Origin: an uncultured Poribacteria bacterium
GTDB taxonomy: Bacteria > Poribacteria > WGA-4E > WGA-3G
Direction of reading: 5' to 3'
Length of the DNA stretch: 64,000 nucleotides
Assembly: GCA_951813545.1 (NCBI GenBank)
Contig: OX638352.1
Span: 4,480,835 to 4,544,834 of the forward strand
Shown: positions 54,766 through 63,676 of the stretch, piece after piece
Numbering within the stretch: the first letter of the stretch is position 1
Layout: the number at the start of each line of letters is the position of its first letter
The notes under the pieces: model-generated
Database searches by the model: none
Told to the model about the DNA's origin: nothing
The model's input: only the letters and a program-made list of their open reading frames with translations
Position numbers and translations under genes: made by a program

Positions 54766-54793
54766 AAAAAAAGGCGAGGTTAGAAACCTCGCC
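54766..54793 (-). terminator. Rho-independent terminator (minus strand)
   Basis: The arms GGCGAGGTT (54773-54781) and AACCTCGCC (54785-54793) form a strong stem. On the minus strand it is followed by seven T (54772-54766). It would end a transcript coming from the small ORF at 55173. Confidence 0.82.
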
Positions 54794-54975
54794 AATGAAT
54801 TGAAAATCGCCACGCGGTAGGAAATCGCGCGTGCTTTAATGTAGACCGTTCTTCTATAAAGTAGACTTTGAAACAACAGTGACGTTAGAAGAGAATTTCA
54901 AATGATAGCGATGATACATGTGTTGCCCTCTAAGGTTCTGTTTTTATGTACACATGCATCCAGTATTTCGTTTCG

Positions 54976-55173
54976 TCACTGTACAGACAACCGCTCTGAA
55001 ACCGCATTTTGCGTCGCTGCCATAGCACTCCGCAGGGAGTGGAAATAATTCCTCTCGGCTCTCTTTATCCGTTCTTTGTCGCCTTCAGTGCGTGCTGCTA
55101 CGAGGGTTTCCCAATTTAATGCCAGCATGCGGTTTGATTTCTTTAGGACTCGCCAATACGCTTCTGTAGCCAT
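54976..55173 (-). CDS. Small basic hypothetical protein
   Basis: This is a 65-residue predicted helical protein (MATEAYWRVLKKSNRMLALN start, many Ala, Arg and Lys). The ATG follows a good AAGGAGA ribosome-binding site, and a strong terminator follows about 180 bp downstream, so expression is plausible. No family is recognised. No signal or membrane segment is seen. Confidence 0.55.
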   Translation of the reverse strand: MATEAYWRVLKKSNRMLALNWETLVAARTEGDKERIKRAERNYFHSLRSAMAATQNAVSERLSVQ

Positions 55174-55714
55174 CGGGTTTCTCCTTACAGTATTGGTGGT
55201 TTGCTACGGTTAACACATAGAGCATTGCTTCCGGTTTGACCAGATCTTCTCCTACAAAAATAAAAACGTTAGAGTGAGGGTTTCGGTTTCAAACGATCTG
55301 TAATAGCCAACCATTGAGAACCACCTATTAACTGTCAACCACAGTCCTACAGCGATGATATGTTTATAGAATGGATCTCCAGTCATAAAATGGAACCTTG
55401 TAAGGACAGCGTGTTTTTCAATTTTTGCAGGGCACGTTCATTATTTGCGATACATCATACAATTTTTGCGTGTTGGCAATGGCATATCCATTACAAATCA
55501 CTGCGGTTTTTTCAGTTTTTGAAGCGATAGTGAACAGCCACACCTACCTCGATAAATCCAATGTCTATATGTGTTTTCGGGCTGTTTTGATGTTTTCGGA
55601 TTCCGGCGATTTTAACGCGATCTGGATTTTCTTGAGAACACTAGCACGAAATTTGCTAGAAGTAGCGCGAACTATTCAAATTATAAATAGAATTTTTAAA
55701 GTGCGTATACATTA
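55174..55714. other. Non-coding region left of the IS701-like element
   Basis: About 540 AT-rich bases. A 97-codon ORF (55425-55718) has no ribosome-binding site and no natural composition. I see no RNA gene or repeat that I can support. A promoter for the minus-strand small ORF should lie here. Confidence 0.4.
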
Positions 55715-55818
55715 CTGATATTTCTCAGAGTTATCAAGGAGGCAGTAATAATCAAGAGATCACAGGTATAGCAAGGTGAAAATGCGATGTTTTTGAAAAA
55801 GTTGCTTGATTTTTATGG

Positions 55819-55880
55819 CATGAGATGACATCCTAATGACTTAAAGAACCACCTTTGAGTCATGAGGAGGACATCTCATG
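55819..55880 (+). promoter_or_regulatory. Inverted repeat sequestering transposase RBS and start
   Basis: CATGAGATG (55819-55827) is nearly complementary to CATCTCATG (55872-55880), which contains the start codon, and ATGACT pairs with AGTCAT nearer the loop. GAGGAGG (the ribosome-binding site, 55864-55870) lies inside the stem region. A long transcript from outside would hide the start, a known way of limiting IS expression. Confidence 0.65.
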
Positions 55881-57032
55881 CGTCATAAGATTATCAAATC
55901 TACAATCTTTTTTCAAGACCTGTTTTCTTCTTACTTTCGGCGGATGCGGCAGCAAATTATTGAGACGTTACTTCTGCTCTGCGTTTGCCATCTCTTTGGA
56001 CTTTACAATCCGAATCAAGTCGCCGATGCCTTGAAACTTCCCAAAGCACGTCTTTATCGCAACCTTGGCTCTCTGAGTCTTTATCACTCGAAATGTTTGA
56101 ATCTGCGACTCGGTTGTGCGATGGCAATAGATTTCATCAAAGACACGGAAAGTAAGAGTGCTTCAACGCGATCACGGCGGTGTATCCCCGTCAGTGTTGA
56201 TGATACGAATCTACCCCGGGACGCAGAGACACTATCTTATTGTTCAAACTACTACTCGAAAGAACACAATACCGCGATCTGGTGTCAAAACGTCTTAGGC
56301 ATCACACTGAAGTGTGCGGATCGCGTGATCCCCTTAGATATGCGTCTCGTCAGTAAACAAGGACGTGGCAACACAGATAAACCGACGCTCCTTATCACCA
56401 TGCTCAAAGAAGTGTTAGAGTTCTTTGATACCCAAGGCATAGACCTGAGAAAGTATCCGATCACCTTCGATTCATGGTATGGCAGCCGTAAACTTGTTGA
56501 TGCCTTATCGGAGTTAGGGTTTACCTCTATATTGGTTCATGGAAAAAATAACTTCGTCATGACCATCGCTGATACAAAAGCGAAACTTTCGGTGCATAAA
56601 AAGAACATAGAGTTGCGCGAAGAACAATGGGGGTGCGATAAACCTGTCTGTCGTGCCAAGGCAATAAGTCCAACATTTGGCGAATGTATCGTCATCTTCT
56701 TTCGCGATAGAGGCAAGATACGAACACTCTTGGGCTTTGGAAAACCTTTACGCACTTCTGAAGCAATGAGGATTTGGTCTCAACACCATGGCATTGAACA
56801 GTTTTGGCGGTATTTGAAATCGAATCTGCGCGTTTCTGCCATGAGCCTACAAAGCAGAGAAGGTGCCTATGTCAGTCTCGGTATAAAAGTCATCAGCTAC
56901 CTCATCTTGCTCCAAATCAGTATTTCAGAGAGACGCACATTTCATCAGATACAACTTCAACTCACCGGAGAAAGACAGACACTTACGGACTTCATAACGC
57001 ATTTTCATACAATAATACCAAAAGAACCTTGA
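55878..57032 (+). CDS. DDE transposase, IS701/IS4-like
   Basis: This is a 384-residue transposase. Catalytic candidates are Asp in CIPVSVDDTNLPRD near 110, Asp in YPITFDSWYGSRKLVD near 200, and Glu in HHGIEQFWRYLKSNLRV near 305, the last being the typical Y/W-x-IE-x-F pattern. GAGGAGG precedes the ATG. The frame is intact and starts inside a long inverted repeat. Confidence 0.88.
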   Translation: MRHKIIKSTIFFQDLFSSYFRRMRQQIIETLLLLCVCHLFGLYNPNQVADALKLPKARLYRNLGSLSLYHSKCLNLRLGCAMAIDFIKDTESKSASTRSRRCIPVSVDDTNLPRDAETLSYCSNYYSKEHNTAIWCQNVLGITLKCADRVIPLDMRLVSKQGRGNTDKPTLLITMLKEVLEFFDTQGIDLRKYPITFDSWYGSRKLVDALSELGFTSILVHGKNNFVMTIADTKAKLSVHKKNIELREEQWGCDKPVCRAKAISPTFGECIVIFFRDRGKIRTLLGFGKPLRTSEAMRIWSQHHGIEQFWRYLKSNLRVSAMSLQSREGAYVSLGIKVISYLILLQISISERRTFHQIQLQLTGERQTLTDFITHFHTIIPKEP

Positions 57033-57069
57033 TAATCACTGCTTTACAATAACTTTTGAGAAATATCAG

Positions 57070-57371
57070 ATTACTTAAAATCGCACTAATTTCAATAAAG
57101 ATGTTTTACCCGGTGTACGCATAGAACCATATTATAAGCGACATTTCCCAAAAACCTTCACACCCGTATGACCGTCATACTTATTTTTATAGATACAAAA
57201 CTAAAATTTTTAATTTTTGTCATATTATGCACGTTTTTTACTCCGAAACTGTGTCTTTAACAAATGGTATGGTGGCAGTTTAAATTTAACCACCTATTGA
57301 ACCCACATTTTCAAAGCAAGATTCTTGCAAGAAACTGATATCTGTAACTAACCCCAGGAGATAATGAAAAT
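57070..57371 (+). promoter_or_regulatory. Upstream region of the large secreted protein
   Basis: About 300 AT-rich bases between the IS and the gene. CAGGAG precedes the gene start by a few bases. I see no firm -35/-10 pair and no ORF. Confidence 0.35.
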
Positions 57372-60257
57372 ATGCACACAACGGTTTCTAATTATTGTTT
57401 TTTACTGTTTTTAGCACTCGCTCTTGTAGCGAGTAATTGGTTTATTCAGAGTGCATCTGCGCAGGACCCAAGTGGAACTTTGCAACTCGTTGGACCTTCC
57501 CCGGATGCGGCACCGGACGAGGAATTTGAGGTGAGTGTTGAAATCTTAAACCCTCAGAATGTTTCTGTATTCACGATAGTCGTTGAGTACCCGAATGCTT
57601 TTGACTATAGGGAGTTTGAACCTGGAGAGGGTCAGTTTGATGCGAGCGATCTGACGCTTGGCCAGGAGATAGGTTTAGTTGGAAATAGGATTAAGAGACA
57701 GTTTCTTTTGCGTATAAATTACGATATGGGCGAGCCGGTTTTTTTCTCTGAAGGAACGCTCTTCACTATTACATTTCAAACATCGGAGATCGGAAATCAT
57801 CAGGTCGAGATTGTAGGTACTACACACCTTCAAGATAGCGGAGGCATTGTAACTGAGCTTGCGAGCAACGAACTTCCTAGGATTGTTGTTCCCGTGCGGA
57901 GTTCGACGATGCAAGGGACAGTCAACCTCGTTCCGTCAATAGGGACTGAACGCGTCGGTGAAACGTCGTTTATTGATATAGAGTTAAAGGATCGTAGGAG
58001 GGCACATCGTTATGAAATAACAGTTGACCCGAGTGCAAATCTTGGAGCATTGACGGTCTCTTACAACGCAGATGATAGCAACGGCACTGCTATTACCAAT
58101 CATAACGCAGGTGATCCAATAACAATCGGTGCAGATCTCTGGCTAACCAGCGATCCTTTCATCATAGACAGCGCGACTGGGCGTGTAGACAATAATGACT
58201 GGCGTATAACGCATAGCGACTCTATAGTTACGACGGTGTTTTTTACACCAACGGCTGGTGGAGAAGGGAGTTTTGAAATCACCGAAGCGGAGATCTTCGA
58301 TGCAGACGACACAGCACTAACACTCTCGAATCCAGACTCACTAACGTTTAACATTGCCAGCTCAGAAAGGCGGAATGTTGTCCACCACAATACAGGTGTA
58401 GACCCGACACCGATCATTGAGGTGGACGGAGGAACGAAAGATGGACCCTTTGAGATCCTGATTCACTTTCAATCCGAGAATTATATTGAGCAGCAACATC
58501 AGCGTTTAGAGAACGGTGAAGTGGTTGAAGTGATTGCCACCTTTAGATTCCAACGCGGTGTTTACGGTTTCGCACGCGATGAGATAGATGTCGGTGGCAC
58601 CGCTGGAGCATCCATCGCAACGAGACTCTGGGAAGCCGACGGCGCACAAGTATACTACGCCAGAATCAATCCAACGGAAACGGGTGCTCGCCAAGTGACG
58701 CTTCAGGTGCCAGCCGGTGTCGTCCGTGAAGTCGGGACCAATCTGCTGAATGTTGCTTCAGAAACAGTGACCGTAAGCACCAATCTGGAGTATCCGCCGT
58801 GGGATGTTGATGAAAATGGGAGTGTGCAACCAACCGATATCGAGTTCATTGAAGCAGCGCTGGGTCAGGGACTGGAGGAGAGGGGTAATTTTGCGTTGTA
58901 CGTCAACACGATAGAAAACCCGCGCACGGATGTCAACGGCGATCAATATGTTAATCAAGTAGACGTAGACTTGGTGAGGATGCATATTCCCGAGGAGGAC
59001 GGTGCTCAAGGACAAGGTGGTGTTAGCGGTCAATCAGAAGAAACCCGTCAGGCACACAGCGTAACACCCGAACCGGATGCGTCCATCTGGATGCCCGATA
59101 AGAACCTGAGGAAGGAGGTACGAAAAAAATTCGGCATCAGAAATGACTCGGAACTCACACAAGCACGAATGAGCCACCTAACGAGTCTCGGCTTCCGCAA
59201 TGACAAGATATCCGATATCACCGGTCTGGAATACGCGATCAATCTAACTGCCCTCGTCATCAGGAAGACGGATGTCAGTGATCTCACACCCCTCAAAGAC
59301 CTGACAGCTTTGAGAAGTTTGAAAGTGGTAGATAGCAATGTCGGTAATGTCACCCCGCTTAGTGGGCTGACCGACCTAACGTTTTTGAATGTATCAAGGA
59401 ATAATATCAGTGATGTCACTCCTCTTGGCAACCTAACGAACCTCACTGAATTATGGGCAATGAATAATAACATCAGAGATATTACGGCACTGGCAGGTTT
59501 GACGAAGTTGCGGAAGTTACGGCTTCGGGGCAACTCTATTCTGGATACATCTCCTATTTATCCGCTCACACAAGATATACTGAGAAGTGTGGATATAAGT
59601 GTATCGGAATATCCACCGTGGGACGTCAACGAGGATGGGAGCGTAGATGCGACCGATTCGGCACTCGTTACAGCGGCATTGGGGCAATCTGGAAGAAGGA
59701 TAGTCGACGATCGGACGGATGTTAACGGTGATGACACGGTTGATAACATTGACCTCACGTTGGTCACTAACAACCTTGACGCCGATGGTGGTGCCCCTTC
59801 AAGTGTCAATGTATTTGACCTGCTGGATCAAGAGACGCTTGAGAATTTGGATCGAACTGTGTTGGAAGGATACCTGAACATTTTACGTGCCGAAAGCGAT
59901 GGCTCTCTGAAGTACCAACAGGCGATTGCTTTGCTGGAGCGTATTTTAGCAGCAATACGTCCGACGGAAACGTTGCTGCTGGCGAACTACCCGAATCCGT
60001 TTAACCCAGAGACATGGATACCGTATCACTTGGCGAATGCCACCGATGTCGTAATTACCATCTATGATACACAAGGTATCATCATACGGCGTTTAGACTT
60101 AGGACATCAACCCGAAGGCTACTATACAAGTCTAAGTCGCGCAGCACATTGGGATGGTCGCAATGATAGCGGTGAGCGTGTCGCGAGTGGTATCTATTTC
60201 TACCAACTCCAAGCGGATAATACTTCGCATCTCCGCAAGATGGTTATCCTAAAATAG
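57372..60257 (+). CDS. Large secreted protein: cohesin-like, two dockerin-like pairs, leucine-rich repeats, C-terminal sorting domain
   Basis: This is a 961-residue exported protein. A signal peptide (hydrophobic 8-30, cut near ASAQ) precedes one or two cohesin-like beta-sandwich domains (about 33-330) and a further beta region to 470. A first dockerin-like calcium pair (WDVDENGSVQPTD and TDVNGDQYVNQVD, near 480-540) follows. Leucine-rich repeats (about 590-730, LTALRSLKVVD, LTDLTFLNVSRNNI, LTNLTELWAMNNNI) resemble internalin. A second dockerin pair (WDVNEDGSVDATD, TDVNGDDTVDNID) lies near 750-800. The end (YPNPFNPETWIPYHL to HLRKMVILK) is a type-IX-secretion-like sorting domain. It is probably surface-attached or matrix protein binding carbohydrates or partner dockerins. 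Confidence 0.88.
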   Translation: MHTTVSNYCFLLFLALALVASNWFIQSASAQDPSGTLQLVGPSPDAAPDEEFEVSVEILNPQNVSVFTIVVEYPNAFDYREFEPGEGQFDASDLTLGQEIGLVGNRIKRQFLLRINYDMGEPVFFSEGTLFTITFQTSEIGNHQVEIVGTTHLQDSGGIVTELASNELPRIVVPVRSSTMQGTVNLVPSIGTERVGETSFIDIELKDRRRAHRYEITVDPSANLGALTVSYNADDSNGTAITNHNAGDPITIGADLWLTSDPFIIDSATGRVDNNDWRITHSDSIVTTVFFTPTAGGEGSFEITEAEIFDADDTALTLSNPDSLTFNIASSERRNVVHHNTGVDPTPIIEVDGGTKDGPFEILIHFQSENYIEQQHQRLENGEVVEVIATFRFQRGVYGFARDEIDVGGTAGASIATRLWEADGAQVYYARINPTETGARQVTLQVPAGVVREVGTNLLNVASETVTVSTNLEYPPWDVDENGSVQPTDIEFIEAALGQGLEERGNFALYVNTIENPRTDVNGDQYVNQVDVDLVRMHIPEEDGAQGQGGVSGQSEETRQAHSVTPEPDASIWMPDKNLRKEVRKKFGIRNDSELTQARMSHLTSLGFRNDKISDITGLEYAINLTALVIRKTDVSDLTPLKDLTALRSLKVVDSNVGNVTPLSGLTDLTFLNVSRNNISDVTPLGNLTNLTELWAMNNNIRDITALAGLTKLRKLRLRGNSILDTSPIYPLTQDILRSVDISVSEYPPWDVNEDGSVDATDSALVTAALGQSGRRIVDDRTDVNGDDTVDNIDLTLVTNNLDADGGAPSSVNVFDLLDQETLENLDRTVLEGYLNILRAESDGSLKYQQAIALLERILAAIRPTETLLLANYPNPFNPETWIPYHLANATDVVITIYDTQGIIIRRLDLGHQPEGYYTSLSRAAHWDGRNDSGERVASGIYFYQLQADNTSHLRKMVILK

Positions 60258-60274
60258 TATCAAATGACCTTATG

Positions 60275-60483
60275 ATAGCTGGAGTGCTGATGTTTATTGA
60301 CTTCCCAGCGATCGTTTCTCAGTGGGTTGCGTTGGTTTCGCTGGCATCTTCCTTGAAAAATGATGTGCTTAGCGATCAACATGTCTCAAGTATAGCAAAA
60401 CCGGTAGCGGCGTGTCAAGCCTATTTTCAAGGCGACTGCCCGGTTTGCCAAGTCAAGTGTGTCGGGAACAACGGATTAGAGGA
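60275..60483. other. Non-coding left part of the DUF1670 element
   Basis: About 210 bp with a 7-bp inverted pair CCAGCGA (60305-60311) and TCGCTGG (60338-60344). A 77-codon ORF on the plus strand lacks a ribosome-binding site and natural composition. The stretch could be the 3' untranslated part or a cis-acting end of the element. Confidence 0.4.
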
Positions 60484-61359
60484 TCATTGGGGTTCTCCTT
60501 GCTGATTTGCGGCTGAATTGGAAAATAGGTTTGCATCCATAGTTTGAAGTTGGTGCTTCGGGATCAGGTTGAGATATTGAGAGATGACGCGTTTAGAAAG
60601 TCGTGTAATCTGTGAGATGTTGTCAATATCAGGGGTTACGTTGCGAACGACTTTGACGGACTCATAATCTCGAATGTATCTATCAACAGCCTCCTTAGAG
60701 TGCTTAGTTTTCGCGGCAATCCTGGGGGTGAGATGTCCTTGAAGATAGAGGGTTATGATCTCTTTCTTGTGGGTAATAGCCCCCGATAAATCATGGATGT
60801 TGCCCCGCGTGGGTAAGATTTCGCCAGTGGTTTTCTGCCATTCATTGACATAGTCGCAGACGACCTTATCACAGACGTTGAGCAAGACTGCCAAGTCGAG
60901 TTGTGTCAATAAGGCACCTTGGTCATAAGCTTGATGACACCAGCGAACCAAGCGATTGATCCGCAGTTGCCGGGAAGTAAAGCCGTTGCGAAAGGATTCA
61001 ATATCCTCTGTGGCGAGGTATGTCAGGATGATAGGTTTCATACGCGTTTTGATGATGGATTTTCCTCTTTCAGGGTGTTCCTCAATAGGCACAGCCATCC
61101 AAACGAGGTGTCCATAACTCAGCAACCGTTCATCAGGGAGTTGATCACCCGTGGCGAGTTTCTCCAAAGGGAGGGTAATGACGAAATAGTCCTCAACGGT
61201 CGTAAGAATATCATCAACAATAGCGGTAGCCGTGACTTCGCCTTTGTCATACCCATAGTCATTGAGAAAGCGATGGATAAGCAGCTGTCGTAGCGATTTA
61301 TCGTTGATGCGTCTGAACTTCTTCTCGTTGATCTGCGTGCGCGTCAAAGGTTTGCTCAT
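60484..61359 (-). CDS. DUF1670-like helix-turn-helix protein, second of pair
   Basis: This 291-residue protein starts with ATG overlapping the upstream stop by 4 bp. Regions recognised by pattern are FRRINDKSLRQLLIHRFLNDYGYDKGEVTATAIV near the N-terminus, and a basic central part. At least two helix-turn-helix candidates follow (LTQLDLAVLLNVCDKVVCDY near 155 and LTPRIAAKTKHSKEAVDRYIRDY near 210), with a third near 255 (ISQITRLSKRVISQYLNLI). I match this to DUF1670 from memory. Function is unknown, and DNA binding is very likely. Confidence 0.72.
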   Translation of the reverse strand: MSKPLTRTQINEKKFRRINDKSLRQLLIHRFLNDYGYDKGEVTATAIVDDILTTVEDYFVITLPLEKLATGDQLPDERLLSYGHLVWMAVPIEEHPERGKSIIKTRMKPIILTYLATEDIESFRNGFTSRQLRINRLVRWCHQAYDQGALLTQLDLAVLLNVCDKVVCDYVNEWQKTTGEILPTRGNIHDLSGAITHKKEIITLYLQGHLTPRIAAKTKHSKEAVDRYIRDYESVKVVRNVTPDIDNISQITRLSKRVISQYLNLIPKHQLQTMDANLFSNSAANQQGEPQ

Positions 61360-62156
61360 GAGAGTTCCCCCTTTTTTGGATCCGCTGGCTCTGGGTGAAG
61401 GAGCTGGGTCATTCGGTCCGTGTGCTGGTATTCCTTATACAGCGCGAGATACTCGCGTATGAGTCGGTCGGAGAAGTGAGTGATGAGCCGTATCTGTGCG
61501 TCAGGAAAGCCTTGATGATGCAGTGTTGCGACTTGTGTGAAGTCTTTCAAGTACCGATAGACAGCGCGTTCAGAATGGTTCGTCTTTTTCTCAATCTCGG
61601 TGAAGGTATACTCCTTGAAATATAACTCCAAGATCTGGGTTTTATGAGACGTGCCGGGGCCCATGTCGTGTTTTGCCCCGCGCGTCATCACGAAATACCC
61701 CGACTGTTTCAACGCCCGGATGTCGCGTTTCACCGTGGCAGGACTCGTGGTTAATAACACTGCTAAATCTTCGTAGCTCAGCAAGGCCTCTTGGTCATAA
61801 GCTTCTTGGGTCAATCGGAGGATCCGATGTCGTCTGAGACCTGCGAGTCCATAAGTGCCTAAGACTTCAAAATCCTCCTGAATGTCATTGAGGGTCAGCC
61901 GACAGGAGACTTTCTTCGCTAAAGCGATATGTTTGCCTGCCGGTTCCTCGGCGGCGACTGCCTCATAGCAGATTTGCCCCGAGGTCAGCTGAACATCGGC
62001 GTGTTGAGCAAAGTAGTCAGAAATCTGGTTATAGTAGGCTTCAGCAATCAGAGGCATCAGATTAAAGTCTGATGAAATCTTCTGAATAATAGCCGCTCTG
62101 GCATTCTTAGATTCGAGGCGATTGATACCATAGGCGGTATCCTTCTTACGGTCCAT
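61356..62156 (-). CDS. DUF1670-like helix-turn-helix protein, first of pair
   Basis: This 266-residue paralogue of the following gene shares its order: NARAAIIQKISSDFNLMPLI near the N-terminus, a middle part, and then three helix-turn-helix candidates. These are LSYEDLAVLLTTSPATVKRDI near 140, YTFTEIEKKTNHSERAVYRYL near 195, and DAQIRLITHFSDRLIREYL near 228. I start at the ATG at 62156 because GGAGG just upstream lies inside the first ATG (62168). The two genes form a coupled pair and may work as a heteromer. Confidence 0.72.
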   Translation of the reverse strand: MDRKKDTAYGINRLESKNARAAIIQKISSDFNLMPLIAEAYYNQISDYFAQHADVQLTSGQICYEAVAAEEPAGKHIALAKKVSCRLTLNDIQEDFEVLGTYGLAGLRRHRILRLTQEAYDQEALLSYEDLAVLLTTSPATVKRDIRALKQSGYFVMTRGAKHDMGPGTSHKTQILELYFKEYTFTEIEKKTNHSERAVYRYLKDFTQVATLHHQGFPDAQIRLITHFSDRLIREYLALYKEYQHTDRMTQLLHPEPADPKKGELS

Positions 62157-62168
62157 AGTGACCTCCAT

Positions 62169-62250
62169 GAAATGAGTGTCGGTGATGCAAATACATCTAC
62201 TCGTTAAGTTAACTCATACTATTAGTGTAACTCATGGGGTCATTTGATAC
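62169..62250 (-). promoter_or_regulatory. Right end of the element with TAACTCAT direct repeats
   Basis: TAACTCAT occurs twice (62210-62217 and 62228-62235), 18 bp apart, in the space between the element end and the first gene. Such spacing fits a regulator operator or a transposase-binding site. No perfect promoter is seen. Confidence 0.5.
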
Positions 62251-62431
62251 AAACTATAAGTAATACTTGCTCAACCTTGTTAGGAACGGGTTGTATTAGG
62301 GCTGACTTACTTTATAATAGAGTGAGACATAAGACTTATTACTCAAAATGGCAGCGGTGAGATGATGCAACGTAAGGAGAAAATACGCCGGCGAGAATAT
62401 CCTTGAAATCTGAACGGAACTGTGAGAAGGG

Positions 62432-62487
62432 AGGCGTGGAAGGACGGAAGAGTGGGAAGACCTTCCCTCTTCCAGTCTTCCGCGCCT
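62432..62487. repeat. Long imperfect palindrome, GGAAGA-type
   Basis: About 56 bp. AGGCGTGGAAGGACGGAAGA at the left is largely complementary to CTTCCAGTCTTCCGCGCCT at the right. It can form a long hairpin with no coding role, likely an interspersed repeat of this genome. Confidence 0.7.
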
Positions 62488-62506
62488 ATCTTGTTCATTT
62501 TGTGTT

Positions 62507-62528
62507 AAGTAGCAACTTGAGTTAATAT
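62507..62528 (+). repeat. 22-bp direct repeat, copy 1, ending in the IS target site
   Basis: AAGTAGCAACTTGAGTTAATAT recurs at 63801-63822 with one difference (A to G). The last 9 bases are the target duplicated by the IS at 62529. Confidence 0.8.
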
Positions 62529-63651
62529 GAGGGTGTTTCATAAATAAAAGTTGGCAAAAGTCAGGATAAAGGGTATCCTTTGAATTCAATTTTTTACCAC
62601 TAAGAAATTAGATTCAAGGAGATACCCATGAAATATCCTGACCTGATAGAGTATATCACATTTCTTTTTTTTTGTTAGATGAGTTTTCAACTACTGAAGC
62701 AAACGTTTCAAAAAGAGGGAGCCCCCAGACGTATCCGGACGCTTCCCTCATCGTCTTTTACGCGGTTATGGCACTCAAGGGGATTACGGCTATGCGCGCA
62801 CAGCAAGATTACTTATTTCACCACCCGATCTGGCTTGAAAGATGTCGGCTACCGGCGTGTCCCTCTCACGTGACGCTTGGACGCAGATACAAAGCGTTGA
62901 CACCAAAGCTCGAAGCCTTCACAGAATATGTCGCCACATGGAGCCTCAGCCATGGCGGACACTTTCGGCAAGAAGTCGTTTATGAAGATAAAAGTTTGTT
63001 CAAAGCGGCGGGTCCCGTCTGGCATCAGAAGGATCGCCTCAACAATGAGATACCCAAAGGCTTACGCGGTGTTGATACAACTGCCACTTGGTCGAAAAGT
63101 GGGTATCACGGATGGGTCTATGGATACGGACTGCATCTCACTGCCACCCGCAGTGGCTTCCCTGTTATGTTTCAGGTGCTACCCGCCAACATCAATGAAC
63201 GCACGGTATTGGATACCAAGAAAGAGAAACTCATTGACCGAGGCACACGGTGTATCGTTGCCGATAACGGATATGTCGATAAAAAACGCGCCATAGCTTT
63301 CGCCGAGACCAACGTGCTTTTGCTGACACCCAAGACGACTTTAGACGAAGCTAACGCACTCTTGGGGGCAGACCCCCTCTATACAGCAACGCAAGTCGCT
63401 ACCTACCAAGGGGCGCGAAAGATAGCCATTGAACCTGTCTTTGATTTGTTGAGCAAACTCTTGTCGATCACAGGCAAGCATAAACCTTTACCCGTGCGAG
63501 GCTTGGCATATGTTTCTACTTTTTTGGGACTCGGTATCCTACTTTTGCAGGTATCAATGCTAATGAATCTCCGATGCCGGATACCTACACGAAATGTTTC
63601 TTACATTAAAACCTGTTTTCGATGAAAAATAACTATTTATGAAACACCCTC
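62529..63651 (+). mobile_element. Insertion sequence with 18-bp ends and 9-bp target duplication
   Basis: The ends are GAGGGTGTTTCATAAATA (62529-62546) and its perfect complement (63634-63651). The 9-bp target duplication AGTTAATAT lies at 62520-62528 and 63652-63660. The size of 1123 bp and the 9-bp duplication resemble the IS903 branch of IS5, but the family assignment is tentative. Confidence 0.92.
62628..63625 (+). CDS. DDE transposase with T9 frameshift near the start
   Basis: The true start is the ATG at 62628 behind AAGGAG, giving MKYPDLIEYITFLFF before a stop in a run of nine T. The main frame (LLDEFSTTEANVSKRG to the end, ~317 residues) continues after a shift in the T-run. Slippage during transcription would join them. 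Catalytic candidates are Asp in VVYEDKSLFKA, Asp in CIVADNGYVDKK near 195, and a later Glu in IAIEPVFDLLS. ORF content elsewhere is intact. An assembly or true indel error in the T-run is the alternative. Confidence 0.78.
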
Positions 63652-63676
63652 AGTTAATATAACGCAAGTTGCCACC

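Larger units (their letters stand above)
55715..57069 (+). mobile_element. IS701/IS4-superfamily insertion sequence
   Basis: Inverted ends CTGATATTTCTCA (left, 55715) and TGAGAAATATCAG (right, to 57069). The tetranucleotide ATTA flanks both ends, a likely target duplication. It is 1355 bp with one intact transposase, so probably a recent insertion. Confidence 0.88.
60257..62250. mobile_element. Candidate undescribed mobile element carrying two DUF1670-like genes
   Basis: 18-bp ends GTATCAAATGACCTTATG (60257-60274) and CATGGGGTCATTTGATAC (62233-62250) are inverted copies differing at two positions. Only the two overlapping DUF1670-like genes and ~210 bp of non-coding sequence lie between. The left end begins in the stop codon of the upstream secreted-protein gene. 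No target duplication is evident. Element status is inference. Confidence 0.55.

Noticed and set aside
55425..55718. 97-codon ORF left of the IS701-like element
   Set aside because: No ribosome-binding site, it runs into the IS end, and no natural protein pattern is seen.
60272..60505. 77-codon plus-strand ORF inside the DUF1670 element
   Set aside because: No ribosome-binding site, and it overlaps the end of the minus-strand gene. Composition does not look coding.
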